Below, piece by piece: positions 1-12,100 of a DNA stretch of 64,000 nucleotides. A program made the position numbers and the translations under genes. How positions within the stretch are numbered: position 1 is the stretch's first letter; the number at the start of each line of letters is the position of its first letter. Origin of the DNA: Syngnathus acus. Its lineage: Eukaryota > Chordata > Actinopteri > Syngnathiformes > Syngnathidae. Below the pieces are notes generated by a model. That model was not told where the DNA came from, did no database searches, and worked only from the letters and a program-made list of their open reading frames with translations. The stretch lies in contig NC_051092.1 in NCBI RefSeq assembly GCF_901709675.1, positions 14,360,991-14,424,990 on the forward strand, read 5' to 3'.

Positions 1-82
1 CCGTCTTGCTGTCAATCAAATTTTTTTCAAAGCAGAGATGCTTTCCCCTCCAATATTGAAGCAAAACGGCCGTGTTTTGCAG

Positions 83-3000
83 AGTCAGCAGACGCAGAAA
101 GCGTGCTACGAGGCCGCCACGGCCAAGATGGCCGAGCTGACGTCGCAGCTGAGGGACGAGCGCGCCAAGAACGTGGAGCTCAGGACGCAGCTGCAGACGG
201 AGCAGCTGTCGCACGCCAAGATGCAGCAGGTGCCGACCCGCCGCCATTGCCTTCGCCGTCGTTGCTGCCGTCACTCACGTCCCATCCCATCCCGTCTCTT
301 CTGGCCACCAGTTGCAGGAGCGTGTGGACGAGGTGGAGCAGGAGAAAGCACTTCTCAAGGAGCACAACGAGAAACTGCTCAACAGGTGAGGCGGATGTCT
401 GTACACACCACAAGGTCACCAAAAATTGTGTGTGTGTGCGCGCGCAGCGTGTTGGATGGCTCCCAGCAGCGCTGTAGCGCTCAGGAGCACCAGCTTCAGC
501 AGCACGTGGCTCAGCTGGAGGAGGCGCTGCAGGCCGACCTGCTGGACAAGAAGGAGATCCTGGAGCAGGTCAAAGCTGAAAGAGGTGAGACCCACTTCAA
601 TCTCCTCATGCCCCGCCCCCTTTTTTTCCTGCCGTGCTCTTGGTGATATGTTGAACGGAGCGCCGTAGCGTGGTTGAAGCTATTGTGTCCTATTTGTTCA
701 GATGCCTGCCAGAACCTGAGAGAAGAAAAGCGCAAGCTTGAGGCTCAGCTGACCCTTGAGAAGCGGGAGATGGAGGACCTCAGATGCCGCCTGGACATCT
801 TCTGCGGGGTGAGCCCACATTCCGCAGATGCCACCTCCATTTTGACTTTGGCCCCTGACGCTTGTCTGTGTCGTTCACAGGCGGACGACTCGGATGGCGA
901 GAAACTCACAGAGGCGCTGCTGCTCATCAAGGTGATCGTGGCTGGAGAGACACACACACACTCAGTTCTCGCTCCGACCTCCTTCTCAGTTTCTCCTCCT
1001 ACAGACGCGTAAATCACAGCAGTGCGGAGAATTGAGCTTCCTGCAGGAGGGCCAAGATGGCGGCCCGAAGGAACACGCTCACCGTGGAGACCATCAAGAA
1101 CTGGAGAAGGTCAGGCAGCTCCTGGCCGTGGAGAGTCGCATCAGCGGTGACCTGAAGGGTACCGGCGGTTTCCTCAATCAGACTGGCTAGCTGGCATGCT
1201 AATGGTGTGATTTGTTTGCAGGTGGAGCTAGACCGGGTCCAGAAGAAAATGGAGTCTGACAAAAGGTCGCACGCGCAGCAATTGGAACATCAGACGCAGA
1301 TGTTGGCCGCCAAGGATGCCAAGTTGCACAAACTGGAAGGTAGCGGCTTTCCTTCTCACGGCGCACCGCCTTTCCGTCGGGCGCTCAAGCTCCTGCGCCC
1401 GCTCCTCAGCTCAGTTGCGTGGCGCGGCCTACGGCGCCAAGAGCGTGGACCCCTCAGACCGGGATCTGAGTCTGTCGCTGGAACACGGAGAGAACCTCAT
1501 GGAAGTTCAGATCGTGGGCGCCGCCCTGTCCGAGGCCGCCTGGAGGCTCTGGCGACCCGGCGCCGTCCACCTTCTGTACGTACGCCTTCTACCTCTTTGA
1601 CCTGCACGCCACCCCGGTGGCCGCGGGCCCGACGCCGCGCTACGGCTTCACGTCGCGGTACGTGGTGAGCGTGGACCAGGATTTCCTGGACTATGTGGGC
1701 CGGCGCCGGCTGTGCGTGGAGATGCATCAGGCGCTGGGGCTGCGCTGGAAGACGGTGGCCAGCGCCGCTCTGGATCTGCGCCGCCTCCTCCGGGACGGGG
1801 CGGCGGCCGGGACGCTGCCGCTGGTCGGTGAGTACTTCCCGCACCGGTGCGCGAGAGTAGTTGTCATGTCCCGCTGTCGCTTTCAGGAAATTGTGGCGCC
1901 GACACCTGCTTCGGATCGTTGGAGTATTGGATCAAGCTGCGCAATCCCATCGCTGAGTCCAAGAGGCTGGCGGTGGTCGGCGACCGTGACCGACATGTAC
2001 GTGCGATTCATCCCTTCCTCGTGTGAGCTAGCACGCCTTAGCTGTTGCATCTGCCCTAGATGGCGTCCGCTGCAGAGAAGGAACTGCAGGTGGAAGTGCG
2101 CGGCTGCAGCGGTCTGCGCTCCCGATGCTCGTCGCTGCCCAGCCCTTACGTGGTCTACAAGTTTTTCCACTTCCCCGACTACCCCACCTCTACGGCGCAC
2201 GACTGCCGGCAGCCTCGCTTCGCCGACGTCAAGTCCTTCCGGGTGGCCGCCGACGGCGCTCTGGAATGCTACCTGGCCTCCCAGACGCTCGGCTTCTACG
2301 TGTTCGACGACAAGGAGCCGCAGATGGACGAGTATTTGGGCAAAGCTGGTGTTCCTCTGGCGCCGCTGCTTCAGGATCAGGAGATCACAGGTACACTTTT
2401 GACCTGAGTCACAAACACCTCCACCTCATCAAATGTAGCGTGAGAACCTTTTCCACCTGTCTAAGGCACCTTTGACCTCCACGACACCTCCGGGCACCAC
2501 GCCGGCCATATTGACCTCGCCCTCAAGTGGAAGATGCCCTCTGTCCAAAGCGACAATGTTCTCCCGCCGGCGGAGGTCGGTGGAGGCCGCGCGTTGTCCG
2601 AAAGCCACGCAGAGCCCTCAAAGCTCGGCGGCGACAGCAGCGGCTACGTCTTTGACCCGAAAGCGCCAACGCCCCCGCCGACCCCGACGTCCGCCAAGAA
2701 GCTTCCCGGCAAAGAAGAGCAGGTGACCAAGAAAGTCACCTTCCGAGAAGCACCGCCCCCTGACCTGCGGGTGAGCTCAAAGACACAAGAGAGGCGGTCG
2801 AGTGGGCGGGGCCTCATCCGTCGACTAACTCTTTGCAGGCGCCGCCCGGCGGGCCGCTCCGCCCGTCCGAGGAAGACGAGGATGGCGAAGAGTCTTTGAT
2901 CTCTGAAGGTCAAGTTTTCCTACCATGCCGGACCTTCACCTCTGACCTCGGTGACACGCAACACCCGTTTCCATCTAAGACGGCGTGCGAACACAACGCC

Positions 3001-3869
3001 GCTTCGTGCGCTCCATACGACAGCGATGAGGACGACGGCATCGTTCTTCGCCGGGTCACTCAGGTCAGCCTTCACCTCGACGAGATGGACGGTCTCTTTC
3101 TGAGAAAGAGTCGCACGAGTCACGGGCGTGTGTTCAGGACTTTCAGCGAGTGCGGGTGGAGGTCACGTGTCTCAGCCTGGAGGCGGAGTCCCGCTTGTGT
3201 CGAGACATCAACGTGGTGCGACTCTTTGTGGAGTTCTCCTTCCTCGACATGCCCACCGAGGAAACGCCCGTGTCCCTGCCCAAACCTCCTCCGGGGAAGA
3301 GCATCAGCTTCAACTTCAGCAAAGGTGCGTAGCGCCAATGCGCAACGTACGTATGTGCGCTCTATTGAACTTTCTAATCAAGTCCGGATCGGTCGGCAGT
3401 CATCGGCGTGGGCGCGGCCGGCGACGCTTCGAGACGCAAACTCCTCAAGGACGTCCTGCGAGGAGAAAACGCCAACATGGAGAGGTGAGGCCCACTCGGA
3501 GCTTCATCCATGCGACACTCGCCGACCGCTTGTCGTCGCCGGGCAGAATTCGTTTCACCGTGGTGAGCGAGCCGCCGGAGGAGGAGGAGCAAGAGCGCGA
3601 GTGCGAGGATGTGGGCGTGGCCTTCTTGAAAATTCCCGACCTGCTGAACCAACCCGACGACGTCGTCCACCTCAACCTCCAAGGTCTGAGCGCCTCATCG
3701 CTATCATCTGGTGGAAACGCTCCGTGAACCCGAATCTGCGCATGTGTGCGTTGCAGTTGTGGATGCGCAGGACGGCGTGTCCCGGCTGGGGAGTCTGCGG
3801 GTTTCGTTTGAGGGAGTGCACACGCTGCGCGCCATCTTGGACGAGCCGCACGTCGCCCCGTCACGATGA
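83..3869 (+). CDS. rpgrip1: RPGR-interacting protein 1 (rpgrip1), 3' part, 5' end outside window
   Basis: Scaffold of the photoreceptor connecting cilium / ciliary transition zone that binds RPGR (known for the family). Exons read: 83-229, 318-385, 448-584, 702-808, 881-931, 1005-1158, 1222-1339, 1410-1827, 1887-1996, 2060-2390, 2466-2770, 2839-3063, 3147-3324, 3400-3484, 3547-3683, 3757-3869 (stop TGA). The first seven exons encode a coiled coil rich in Glu, Gln and Leu. Exon 8 starts the first C2 domain (FCTYAFYLFD, then FTSRYVVSV), exon 10 carries the second C2 (SPYVVYKFFHFPDYP, FYVFDD), and the last four exons form the C-terminal RPGR-interacting region (EETPVSLPKP, RFTVVSEPPEEEE). FNFSKVI favours RPGRIP1 over RPGRIP1L. 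Two frame problems are seen: exon 6 ends one base out of phase with exon 7, and the frame changes inside exon 8 near 1531-1575. The exon at 2839-3063 reads through a weak GT because SLISEGQ continues across it. The upstream part of the gene is missing from the window. Confidence 0.88.
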
Positions 3870-4078
3870 CGTCTGAGGCTCCCGACGGCGGTCACGTGAC
3901 AGGCTAACGTGTTAGCGACTGAGTAGGCAGTAAGCGTGAAGAAGGAACTCCATTTTACCAACTGGTCTTGGTCTCATGTGCTCCTGGTCCGCCGGTTCTT
4001 GGGAGTCCCGAGCCATGTGAGCTGCTGAAAAAATTTCGTGTCGTTTGCTCCTTTTACTTCTGTCCTGTTTTTATCCAA

Positions 4079-4084
4079 AATAAA
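4079..4084 (+). terminator. poly(A) signal of rpgrip1
   Basis: Canonical AATAAA about 210 bp after the rpgrip1 stop codon and about 310 bp before the nox5 start. It is the only such hexamer I noted in this short spacer. Confidence 0.7.
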
Positions 4085-4234
4085 CACATTTTAGTATTCT
4101 CGTTTCTACTCAGCAACCTTTTGTTTTTGCACGCACATTCGCACACGCACATTCGCACGTAAGAGCCCGCCTCCACGTCCATCTTATTGGATGAGCCCGT
4201 GTGGCGGAGGGGAGGCTGTCACCGCCAGCTGACG

Positions 4235-4284
4235 ATGAAGATGACCAAGATTCAGTGGCAGCTAAGGAAGACTCGCAACAGCAG
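4235..4284 (+). other. Possible nox5 5' exon
   Basis: An ATG at 4235 opens a short run (MKMTKIQWQLRKTRNS) ending at a consensus donor (GTAAAA). Joined to the acceptor just before 4362 it stops before the main start, so it would be 5'UTR with an upstream ORF. Joined to an AG at about 4398 it would stay in frame and extend the protein N-terminus. Which is used cannot be told from sequence. Confidence 0.35.
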
Positions 4285-4393
4285 GTAAAAACTCTTTTTG
4301 CAGAAACATGACCGACCATCTCGACGTGACTTTGACTTTGGCTGGCGTCGGGCGTAGCATCGCAGTCCATAACGGACGCGGCGGGTGTCGGCA

Positions 4394-7300
4394 ATGAGCG
4401 CGGACGAGGATGCACGTTGGCTGGAGTGGGTGACCAAGCAGTTTGAGAGCATCGCCGGGGACGACAAGGAGATCGACCTGGATGAGTTCAAGACGGCTCT
4501 CAAAGTCAAAGAGGTTGGTCCGGCATCATTCGACCCTCTATGTGTCACGTGACCCCCCCTCTGCCCACCTCCGCCACAGTCTTTCTTCGCCGAGCGCTTC
4601 TTTGCGCTCTTCGACTCGGACGGGAGCAGTTCCATCAGCCTGGATGAGCTTCTGGAGGCGCTGGACCTTCTCATCCACGGTAGCGAGACGGACAAGCTTA
4701 GGTTCCTCTTCCAGGTCTACGATGTGGATGGTGAGTGGCACCACCGAAACCAAATGGGCCAACGAGATCGACGTGAAGCCGTTGTTACGTCATCTGCGAC
4801 CTTCCACGCAGGGAGCGGTTCTATCGATCCGGACGAACTGCGCACGGTTCTGAAGTCGTGCCTGCGCGAGAGCGCCATCTCTCTGCCGGAGGAGAAACTG
4901 GATGACCTGACGCTGGCACTGTTTGAGTCGGCCGACAAAGACCGCAGCGGCGCCATCACCTTTGAGGAGCTCAAAGCAGAACTGGAAGACTTCCCAGAGG
5001 TGATGGAGAACCTGACCATCAGGTGGGTGCGGCCCGGCGGCCCGCTCCTGGCCCGCCCGTACTCACTCCAGAATCATTTTTGCTGAAGCGCGGCAAACTG
5101 GCTCAAACCTCCGGAAGCGGAGCAGAAGAAGCGTCAGACCCCTCGCTACCTGACGTGGGCATATTGGCAAAACAACAGTCGCAAGCTCCTGTTCCTGTGC
5201 GGCTACGCTTGCCTCAGCCTGGCGCTCTTCGTCGGCGCCGTCCTGCAGCATCGCCACGGGAGCGCCTGCTACATGCTGGCCAAAGGATGCGGACAGTGCC
5301 TCAACTTCAACTGCACCTTTGTCATGGTAATGCCAAGTACAGACTGCCGGGAAGTCGGATGCGCCTCATCTGCGTGCGTGTCCTTCAAGGTCTTGATGCT
5401 GCGCCGCTGTCTCACGTGGTTGCGGGCCACCTGGGTGGTCCGGGTTCTGCCGTTGGACCAGAACATTCTCTTGCATCAGATTGTGGGTTACGCCATCGTC
5501 GGATACACGCTCGTGCACACCACCGCCCACATCTTCAACTTTGGTAAGGCGCTTGCCAATACTCAACCTCCAAGCGGTCCGACGCCACCTGTGTGTCTTT
5601 TAGCTCAGCTCTCCCAGCATAGCGGATTCAGCGTGTGGGAGTACCTGCTGACCACGCGGCCCGGCATCGGCTGGGTGAAGGGCACGGCCTCTGTGACGGG
5701 CGTCGTCCTTCAGGTGGTCATCTGCCTCATGGGGCTCTGCTCCAGCACCTTCGTTCGACGCAGTGGACATTTTGAAGTAAGCGCACCGCAATAGCATTAC
5801 TTGGTCAGTAGAGGACGCACCCTTGCCGCCATTGGAAAGGAACAAAAATTCAAGATGACTTCCATATATATATAAAGTCCGGTATGCGGCAGGTGTTCTA
5901 CTGGTCTCACTTGTCCTACGTGTGGGTGTGGTCACTGCTTATGATCCATTGCGCCAACTTCTGGAAGTGGTTTGTCGTTCCGGGTCTGCTCTTCCTGCTG
6001 GAGAAGATCATCGGAATCGCCGTGTCCCGTATGGGAGGTCTGTACATCGTGGAGGTCAACCTGCTGCCGTCCAAGGTGATGGATGACCCATGCGTGACCT
6101 CCGTCTGACCTCACCTCATGAGGTCTCTGATGACTCTGGCTCTGCAGGTGACTCATCTGGTCATCAAGCGTCCACAGTTCTTCCAATTCAAGCCGGGAGA
6201 TTACGTGTACATCAACATTCCGGTCATCGCCAAGTACGAGTGGCACCCGTTCACCATCAGCAGCGCTCCGGAGCAAGCTGGTGTGACCTCCTTTCTGTCT
6301 ACTTGCACTTCTCCTCTGGCAGGGAGGCCAAGTTGAGTGTGCGTGTGTGTGCGTGTGTGTGCAGACAGTCTGTGGCTGCACATCCGCTCCATGGGCCAGT
6401 GGACCAATCGTCTGTACGAGTATTTCCGCCAGCCGCAGACTCCGGCGCCGAGTCCCAGGAGGCTGGCGGCGAGCCTGCGGAGCAGACAGATGATGAAGAC
6501 TCAGGTGGGAAAAGGCTCAGTGCTGTCACAGAGGCGCCATGTTGTCGCTTTGTGAAATACACCCAGAAGTCTGAAAGAAGGTAAAAGCTGATGACATTAT
6601 CGCACGTATCGGCAGGAAGAGTCGTTCAGCTCGGCACACGCCGACGCTGCGGTGGCGTCCAACGAGGACAATGCAGTGGAGCTGATCATGTACCGTCACA
6701 ACGGCTCCCGGAGCGGCGCCGCCTCCCCCGCCGCCGCCATCTCGCTGCCTCTTCCCGTCCCTTCGGACGATCCGGGCCCAGCGGAGAGAGGCGAGGCCCC
6801 GCCCCCGAGAGAGGTGGATCAAGTGAGTGTTGATGAGCAATGGGCTGGCGACACCCACTGACGCCGCTCGCTTTGTGTGCTTGAAGGTTTCTGCCAAGTT
6901 TGGCGAGAATCACCGCTTCTGCAACATCAAGGTGAGCAAACCGCTCGCGTTGGCACGGCAGTCATGTGACCTGCTTCGTGCCGGCCGACAGTGCTACGTG
7001 GACGGACCCTACGGCACGCCCACCAGACAGATCTTTACGTCCGAGCACGCTGTTCTGATCGGGGCGGGCATCGGCATCACGCCTTTCGCCTCCATCCTGC
7101 AGAGCATCATGTACAGGTGACTTGCTCTCGCTCCCGGCGCCTTGCTGCCACGTCCTTCACGAGACCAACACGCTCGTGGGTTTCCAGGTACCGGCGCAGG
7201 AAGCAGAATTGTCCCAACTGCAACTACTCGTGGTGTGAGAACATTAAGGATAGTGAAATGAAGCTTCGCAAAGTAAGTCCACGGTAAATGACAACGGTCA

Positions 7301-7893
7301 ACTTTGGACAGCACTTGGAGCAAACGTCCGTTTTTGGCGCTTTCTCAGGTTGACTTCATCTGGATCAACCGTGACCAGAAGTCCTTCGAGTGGTTTGTCA
7401 GCCTCCTGACCAAACTGGAGATGGACCAGGCCGATGGGGAGCCCGAAGGTGACCGCCATTGCCGCGTCTGAGGTGTGACCTCGCGACCTCAATGACGTCT
7501 TCTTCGGCAGGTCGCTTCCTGGAGATGCACATGTACATGACGTCAGCCTTGTGCAAGAACGACATGAAGGCCATCGGTCTACAGATGGCGCTGGACCTTC
7601 TAGCCAAGAAGGAGAAGAGAGACTCCATCACGGGCCTGAGGACGAGAACGCAGCCCGGGCGACCCGAATGGGCCAAGGTTAGAACCTCCCAAAAGCTCCT
7701 CACTTTTGCAATATAAAAGGAGAAGCAAAAGCATAAATAACCAAATGTCACTTACGATCAGGTGTTCCAGAAAATTGCCGAGGAGAACAAAGGAAAAGTT
7801 CACGTGTTCTACTGCGGTTCTCCAGCGTTGGCCAAAGTCATCAAAGCTCAGTGCGAACACTTTGGCTTCAACTTCTACAAGGAACACTTCTGA
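4394..7893 (+). CDS. nox5: NADPH oxidase 5, Ca2+-regulated superoxide-producing oxidase
   Basis: Transmembrane flavocytochrome that moves electrons from NADPH through FAD and two haems to O2, making superoxide, switched on by Ca2+ (family knowledge). Exons: 4394-4513, 4580-4730, 4812-5022, 5089-5326, 5390-5543, 5604-5776, 5893-6075, 6148-6280, 6365-6504, 6616-6822, 6887-6931, 6992-7116, 7188-7272, 7349-7448, 7511-7677, 7762-7893; total 2364 nt, 787 residues. N-terminal EF-hands are clear: DSDGSSSISLDEL, DVDGSGSIDPDEL, DKDRSGAITFEEL, plus a degenerate first loop (GDDKEIDLDEF). Haem-ligand histidines are kept (LHQIVGY, LVHTTAH), as are the FAD motif HPFT and the NADPH motif GAGIGITPFAS. The start MSADEDARWLEWV matches the human internal MSAEEDARW start. 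An upstream ATG at 4235 followed by a good donor could give another 5' end. Exon 10 adds a Pro/Ala-rich insert. It lies only about 0.5 kb after rpgrip1. Confidence 0.95.
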
Positions 7894-8018
7894 AATCAGA
7901 GAAGGCGTGGTGCAAGCATGTCAACCGGGAATGCTCATCTCGATGGTCTTTCTACGGGCCGTCCTGCTCTGCAAACGGAAGGGAACTTTGTCTCTCAAGC
8001 TTGAATAGGACCGCTGCA

Positions 8019-8042
8019 CCCCCCCCCCCCCCCCCCCCCCCC
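8019..8042 (+). repeat. Poly(C) run of 24 bases
   Basis: Uninterrupted C tract in the nox5 3'UTR, about 125 bp after the stop codon. The other strand is a G run able to form quadruplex structure. The exact length is prone to sequencing error. Confidence 0.9.
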
Positions 8043-8292
8043 ACGGGCATCTTTACACCCCCTCAATGGACGACTGCCAACAACAGCGTCAGCTGCTTTT
8101 AACAGACGCACACGAACATCCGTTCAAATCTACACTGTCTAAGAATATATTAATATACGTATATTGATTAGTATTATATTATTGTATTATATATTTAGAT
8201 GTTATTTGTATATCCGTGGTGTTAGTGAGTCACCCAAAACGAAGGTATTTAAATCTAAATAGATTCTTCCATTAATATTTAGATATTCCAGA

Positions 8293-8298
8293 AATAAA
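8293..8298 (+). terminator. poly(A) signal of nox5
   Basis: AATAAA 400 bp after the nox5 stop codon, in AT-rich DNA, followed by a T-rich stretch. Confidence 0.65.
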
Positions 8299-8793
8299 TG
8301 ACGACCAAGCGTGGGTGGCCTTTTGCCTTTTTTTTTTTTTTCCCCACATAACCTCACATTTGTAATTTTGACATCGGACTTTTATAATGTTCGTAAGCGC
8401 TGTCAGCTAGTCTTCTTTAAGAATTATTTCTGTCGATCAGAAATATTTCATTGCATTAAAGGTGGAAGGATCTAAATGTGTGTTTTAGTGAATGACACTG
8501 GAGGTTGGTTTCCGTTCGTCGGTTCGATCGATGAGTAGTATTCGACGCTCTGTTGGTTGGCCTGTCTAGTGTGCGGCTAGCCGTTAGCTCGCTGGCTACG
8601 CAGGAGCCATTCGGCGTCGGGCAGCTTGGCTAACTGTGGACCAAAGCCTTCGAAAAGGTCGCTTCTTTGCATCCACAAAATGTCAGCGGTGTCCGTTTGT
8701 TCAAGTGGACGTCGTTATTGATTACAAGACGAGTGAAGATTGAGTTTTCTTAGCAACGGATACCTTTTTTTCGTTTCGGCTCAAGCTAGCTCC

Positions 8794-9112
8794 ATGGCTA
8801 ATGTGAGCAGCCCCTAAGATGGAGAAAGGTAGGCCTTCCTTTTTAAACATCATTTTCAAATTTCCTGATCGCTGCATACCTAATCGTACGTAAACGCTAC
8901 TTAATGTGTGCTTATTGCATTTGACGATTGCGGCGAGTTACTGGATGGAAAAGAAGAAAAATAATGTCATCGAGCGGCTTTCGACCGACGAGCTATTTGC
9001 ACTTTTCATTTTTTTCCCGTGTCCAACTGCAGCATTTAGTCGTCTTTACTCGACACATGACGTACATAGCGTTGAAGTAGCTCACACAGTCGTCTGTTTG
9101 ACTGGCACGGTT

Positions 9113-9169
<57 letters not shown>

Positions 9170-12100
9170 GCATATCATGAATGCATGGACTTGCGTATAC
9201 ACACAATCACGATCCATTGTGGAAATGAAATATGAATGGTTTTTTTGTCAAAGGTTAAGCCTGTCGTTTTGTGGAATAAAGTCATTGAAATCTGTAATTG
9301 GCACACACACACAAGATTGCACCTTAGTTCCATCATCAACCACATTTGCTGTGTGAATGTGTCGTCAGTTGTCTAACGGCAGCCTGGCAGCTACACAACC
9401 CAGAGCCGGCTGGCCGGCCGGCACCTGCAACCAGGACAATTGAGGGCACCTCCTGCAGCTCTTCACTTTGAATTGGACATCCCCTTTTTCTTTTCTGGAT
9501 TGTTTTATATTATGTGCCCTCCCTGCATCCATTGCAGCCTGGTCACCCTGGAAGGGAGATCCTCCCATCTGTGGTCTCTTCTCAAGGTTTCTCATTTTTC
9601 CCCCAGTAGTTTTTTTTTTTAGTTTTTCCTTGCCCTCCTGGGAGTTTAAGGTCAGGGGATGTTTGAGAATAATTGTCAATTTTTGAGGCCCTTTGAGACT
9701 TGCTTGTGATTTAGGACTATATAAATAACTTGACTTGACTTGACTAGGACCAGCCAATCCCCCCCGGTCCCGCCCCGCCCCCCCGTCCCAACAGCGTGAT
9801 GTCGTCCCGTCCCAGGAATCGGTGCGCCTCCTGTCCGCGGCGGGAAGCCGCGGTTGGCAGACGTGCAGCTCGCAGCGCCTCCTGCATTTGCTGGTGGAGG
9901 AGAAGGTGTGCGGGATGAAGTGGCAGAGCCAGGTGAGCTCGCCGCCGGCCGCCATTTTCTTCTCTTATGGCGACGCTACGGCTTACCACTTTCCTGTTTA
10001 TGTTCAGAAAGTTGAGCTGCCTGACAGCCCCAGATCCACCTTCCTGTTGGCCTTCAGCCCTGACCGGTGAGGATGCGAATGTCTGAAGGCGGGCGTGGCT
10101 TGAGTGTTGTGTGGCTGTTAATGTTGTCTGTGTTTCCACGGCAACACTCTTCAAGGACCCTTATGGCCTCCACGCACGTCAACCACAACATTTACATCAC
10201 GGAAGTCAAGACCGGGAAGTGCCTCCATTCCCTGGTGGGCCACCGTAGGACCCCCTGGTGTGTGACCTTTCATCCCACCATTCCTGGCCTAGTGGCCTCC
10301 GGATGCCTTGACGGCGAAGTCCGCATCTGGGACTTGCACGTGAGTGGGCGAGGCGGCGGATCCGGACGGCGGATCCGGATGGCGATTAACCGTCGCGGTT
10401 GTCGGCACAGGGCGGCAGCGAGAGCTGGTTCACAGACAGCAACGTGGCCATCGCCTCGCTGGCCTTCCACCCGACCGCTCAGCTCCTCCTCATCGCCACC
10501 AACAACGAGCTGCATTTTTGGGACTGGAGTCGACCGGAACCCTTCGCCGCCGTCAAGACTGGCAGCGACGCCGAGCGAGTGCGGTGGGTCTCGCCAAGCT
10601 GGCGTTCAACTCTTTCTCCTCGTCATTTGACATTGACATTGTTTGGGTGTGTTCCTCAGGTTGGTGCGGTTTGATCCGCTGGGGCACAACCTTTTGACGG
10701 CCATCTTGAACCCGTCGTCCAATCAGCAGGTGAGCCACGCTCCATTCCCGCGACGCGATCTCCGGCCCGGTGCCGACGTTTTGTGTTTTTTAGAGCGAGG
10801 ACGATTCCGAGGTTCCCATGGACAGCGTGGAGCAGCTGCCGCACCCTCACTTCCGCCAGCGTTCCTTCTTGCCTCAGCCCGTTCGCCGCACGCCCATCCT
10901 GCACAACTTCCTGCACATCCTGTCGTCCCGCTCTCCCAACGCGCAGAGCCCCAGCGAGCAAGCGCGGCCCCTGGCCGACACCACGGAATCGCCCGCCGCC
11001 CCCCTGGGCCACTTTGTCTCCACGGAGCGCGGGGTGTCTTTCCTGGAATGCACCCGCTTCCTGGGCATGGCGTGCATGTGCAGTCACTGCTCGGCCAACC
11101 GCGGGCCGCCTGGCGTGTCGTCGGAAGCCCCCCAGACCCCGCCTTCTTCGGTCGCCTCCTCGGCGGCCCGCACGGAGCCGCGCCCCTCAGCCTTCACCTC
11201 GCTCTACTACGGCGGCAACGGCGATCCCAACTCCACCTCCAGACCGGGACCGGACTGGACGCGCAGCTTGCTGAGTATGAGGGAGGGCGGCGCCGGCGCC
11301 AACGTGCTGCCGCCCAGGACCTCGTCGTCGTCTTCGCTCGGCCTCCTGGCGGCGTTGCGTCAGCAGGACAGCTCGTCCCACTCGCCGGTGTACACCTCGG
11401 CCAGCGACGGGCGGGGCTTCTCCCAGCAAGGGGACGGCTCGGGCACCAGCAGCGGGCACCACCCCTTCTGGGACGGCTCCCGCGGCAACCCCGCCTCCTT
11501 TCGGAACGTGTTGCAGTGCAATCTGAGCCGCTACTTCCTGGAGTTTGAGCGCATGCAGGACCTGGAGCCTCCGCCGGCGGGTGGCCAGGAACCGAGCCAG
11601 GAGCTTCTCAATAACAACGTGGACTCGGACAGAGCCGGCCCTTCCTCCTCCTCCCCCACCATCATCCATTACCAGCCCCCGCCGCCGCCTCCCCCTTCCT
11701 CCACTCCCCAAGCCCCGGAGCCGGGGGGCTCTCGGGGGCACCTGAACCGCTGCCGCGCCTGTCACAACCTGCTGACCTTCAATCACGATTCTCAACGTTG
11801 GGAGCGCACCAACCAGACCTCCTCCACCTCCTCCTCATCCGCCCTGCAGCCCACTTCTGCCTTGTCCTCCTCGCCCTCTCCTTCGCCTGACGGTCCTGTC
11901 CCGAGCGCCGGGAGTTCTCTGGACAGCCAGCGACGGCCAGTGCCCACCACTGCGCCGGCGGCAGCTTTCCCTCTGCCGTCGTCTGCCGAGCAGACTGTGG
12001 GTTTGGTGTACAACCAGGACACGGCCCAGTGGGAGAGGGTGTACCGCCAGGCCGCCACCCGTGCCCCCGACCCCTCCGAGGCCTTAAGCCAGGAAATGCC

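Larger units (their letters stand above)
7894..8793. other. nox5-ambra1 spacer
   Basis: Holds the nox5 3'UTR with a 24-base C run, an AATAAA at 8293-8298, AT-rich sequence, and then GC-richer DNA from about 8500 that is probably the ambra1 promoter and 5'UTR. No further gene is seen. Confidence 0.6.

Noticed and set aside
1617-2402. A continuous 261-codon frame treated as one exon
   Set aside because: Only its first part (to 1827) is coding; beyond that it crosses clear GT-AG introns and leaves the C2 domain frame.
2909-2978. A 70-bp intron in rpgrip1 between GTCAAG and CTAAG
   Set aside because: Splicing it out breaks the frame, whereas reading through keeps it and preserves SLISEGQ and DSDEDDGIV.
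9365-9955. Minus-strand 196-codon frame
   Set aside because: Lies on the antisense of a LINE tail and ambra1 exon 2; no similarity to any family.
10643-11548. A 301-codon frame overlapping the large ambra1 exon
   Set aside because: It is an alternative frame of GC-rich, Ser/Pro-rich coding sequence. The ambra1 frame there matches AMBRA1 ([14 protein letters not shown]) and splices in phase.
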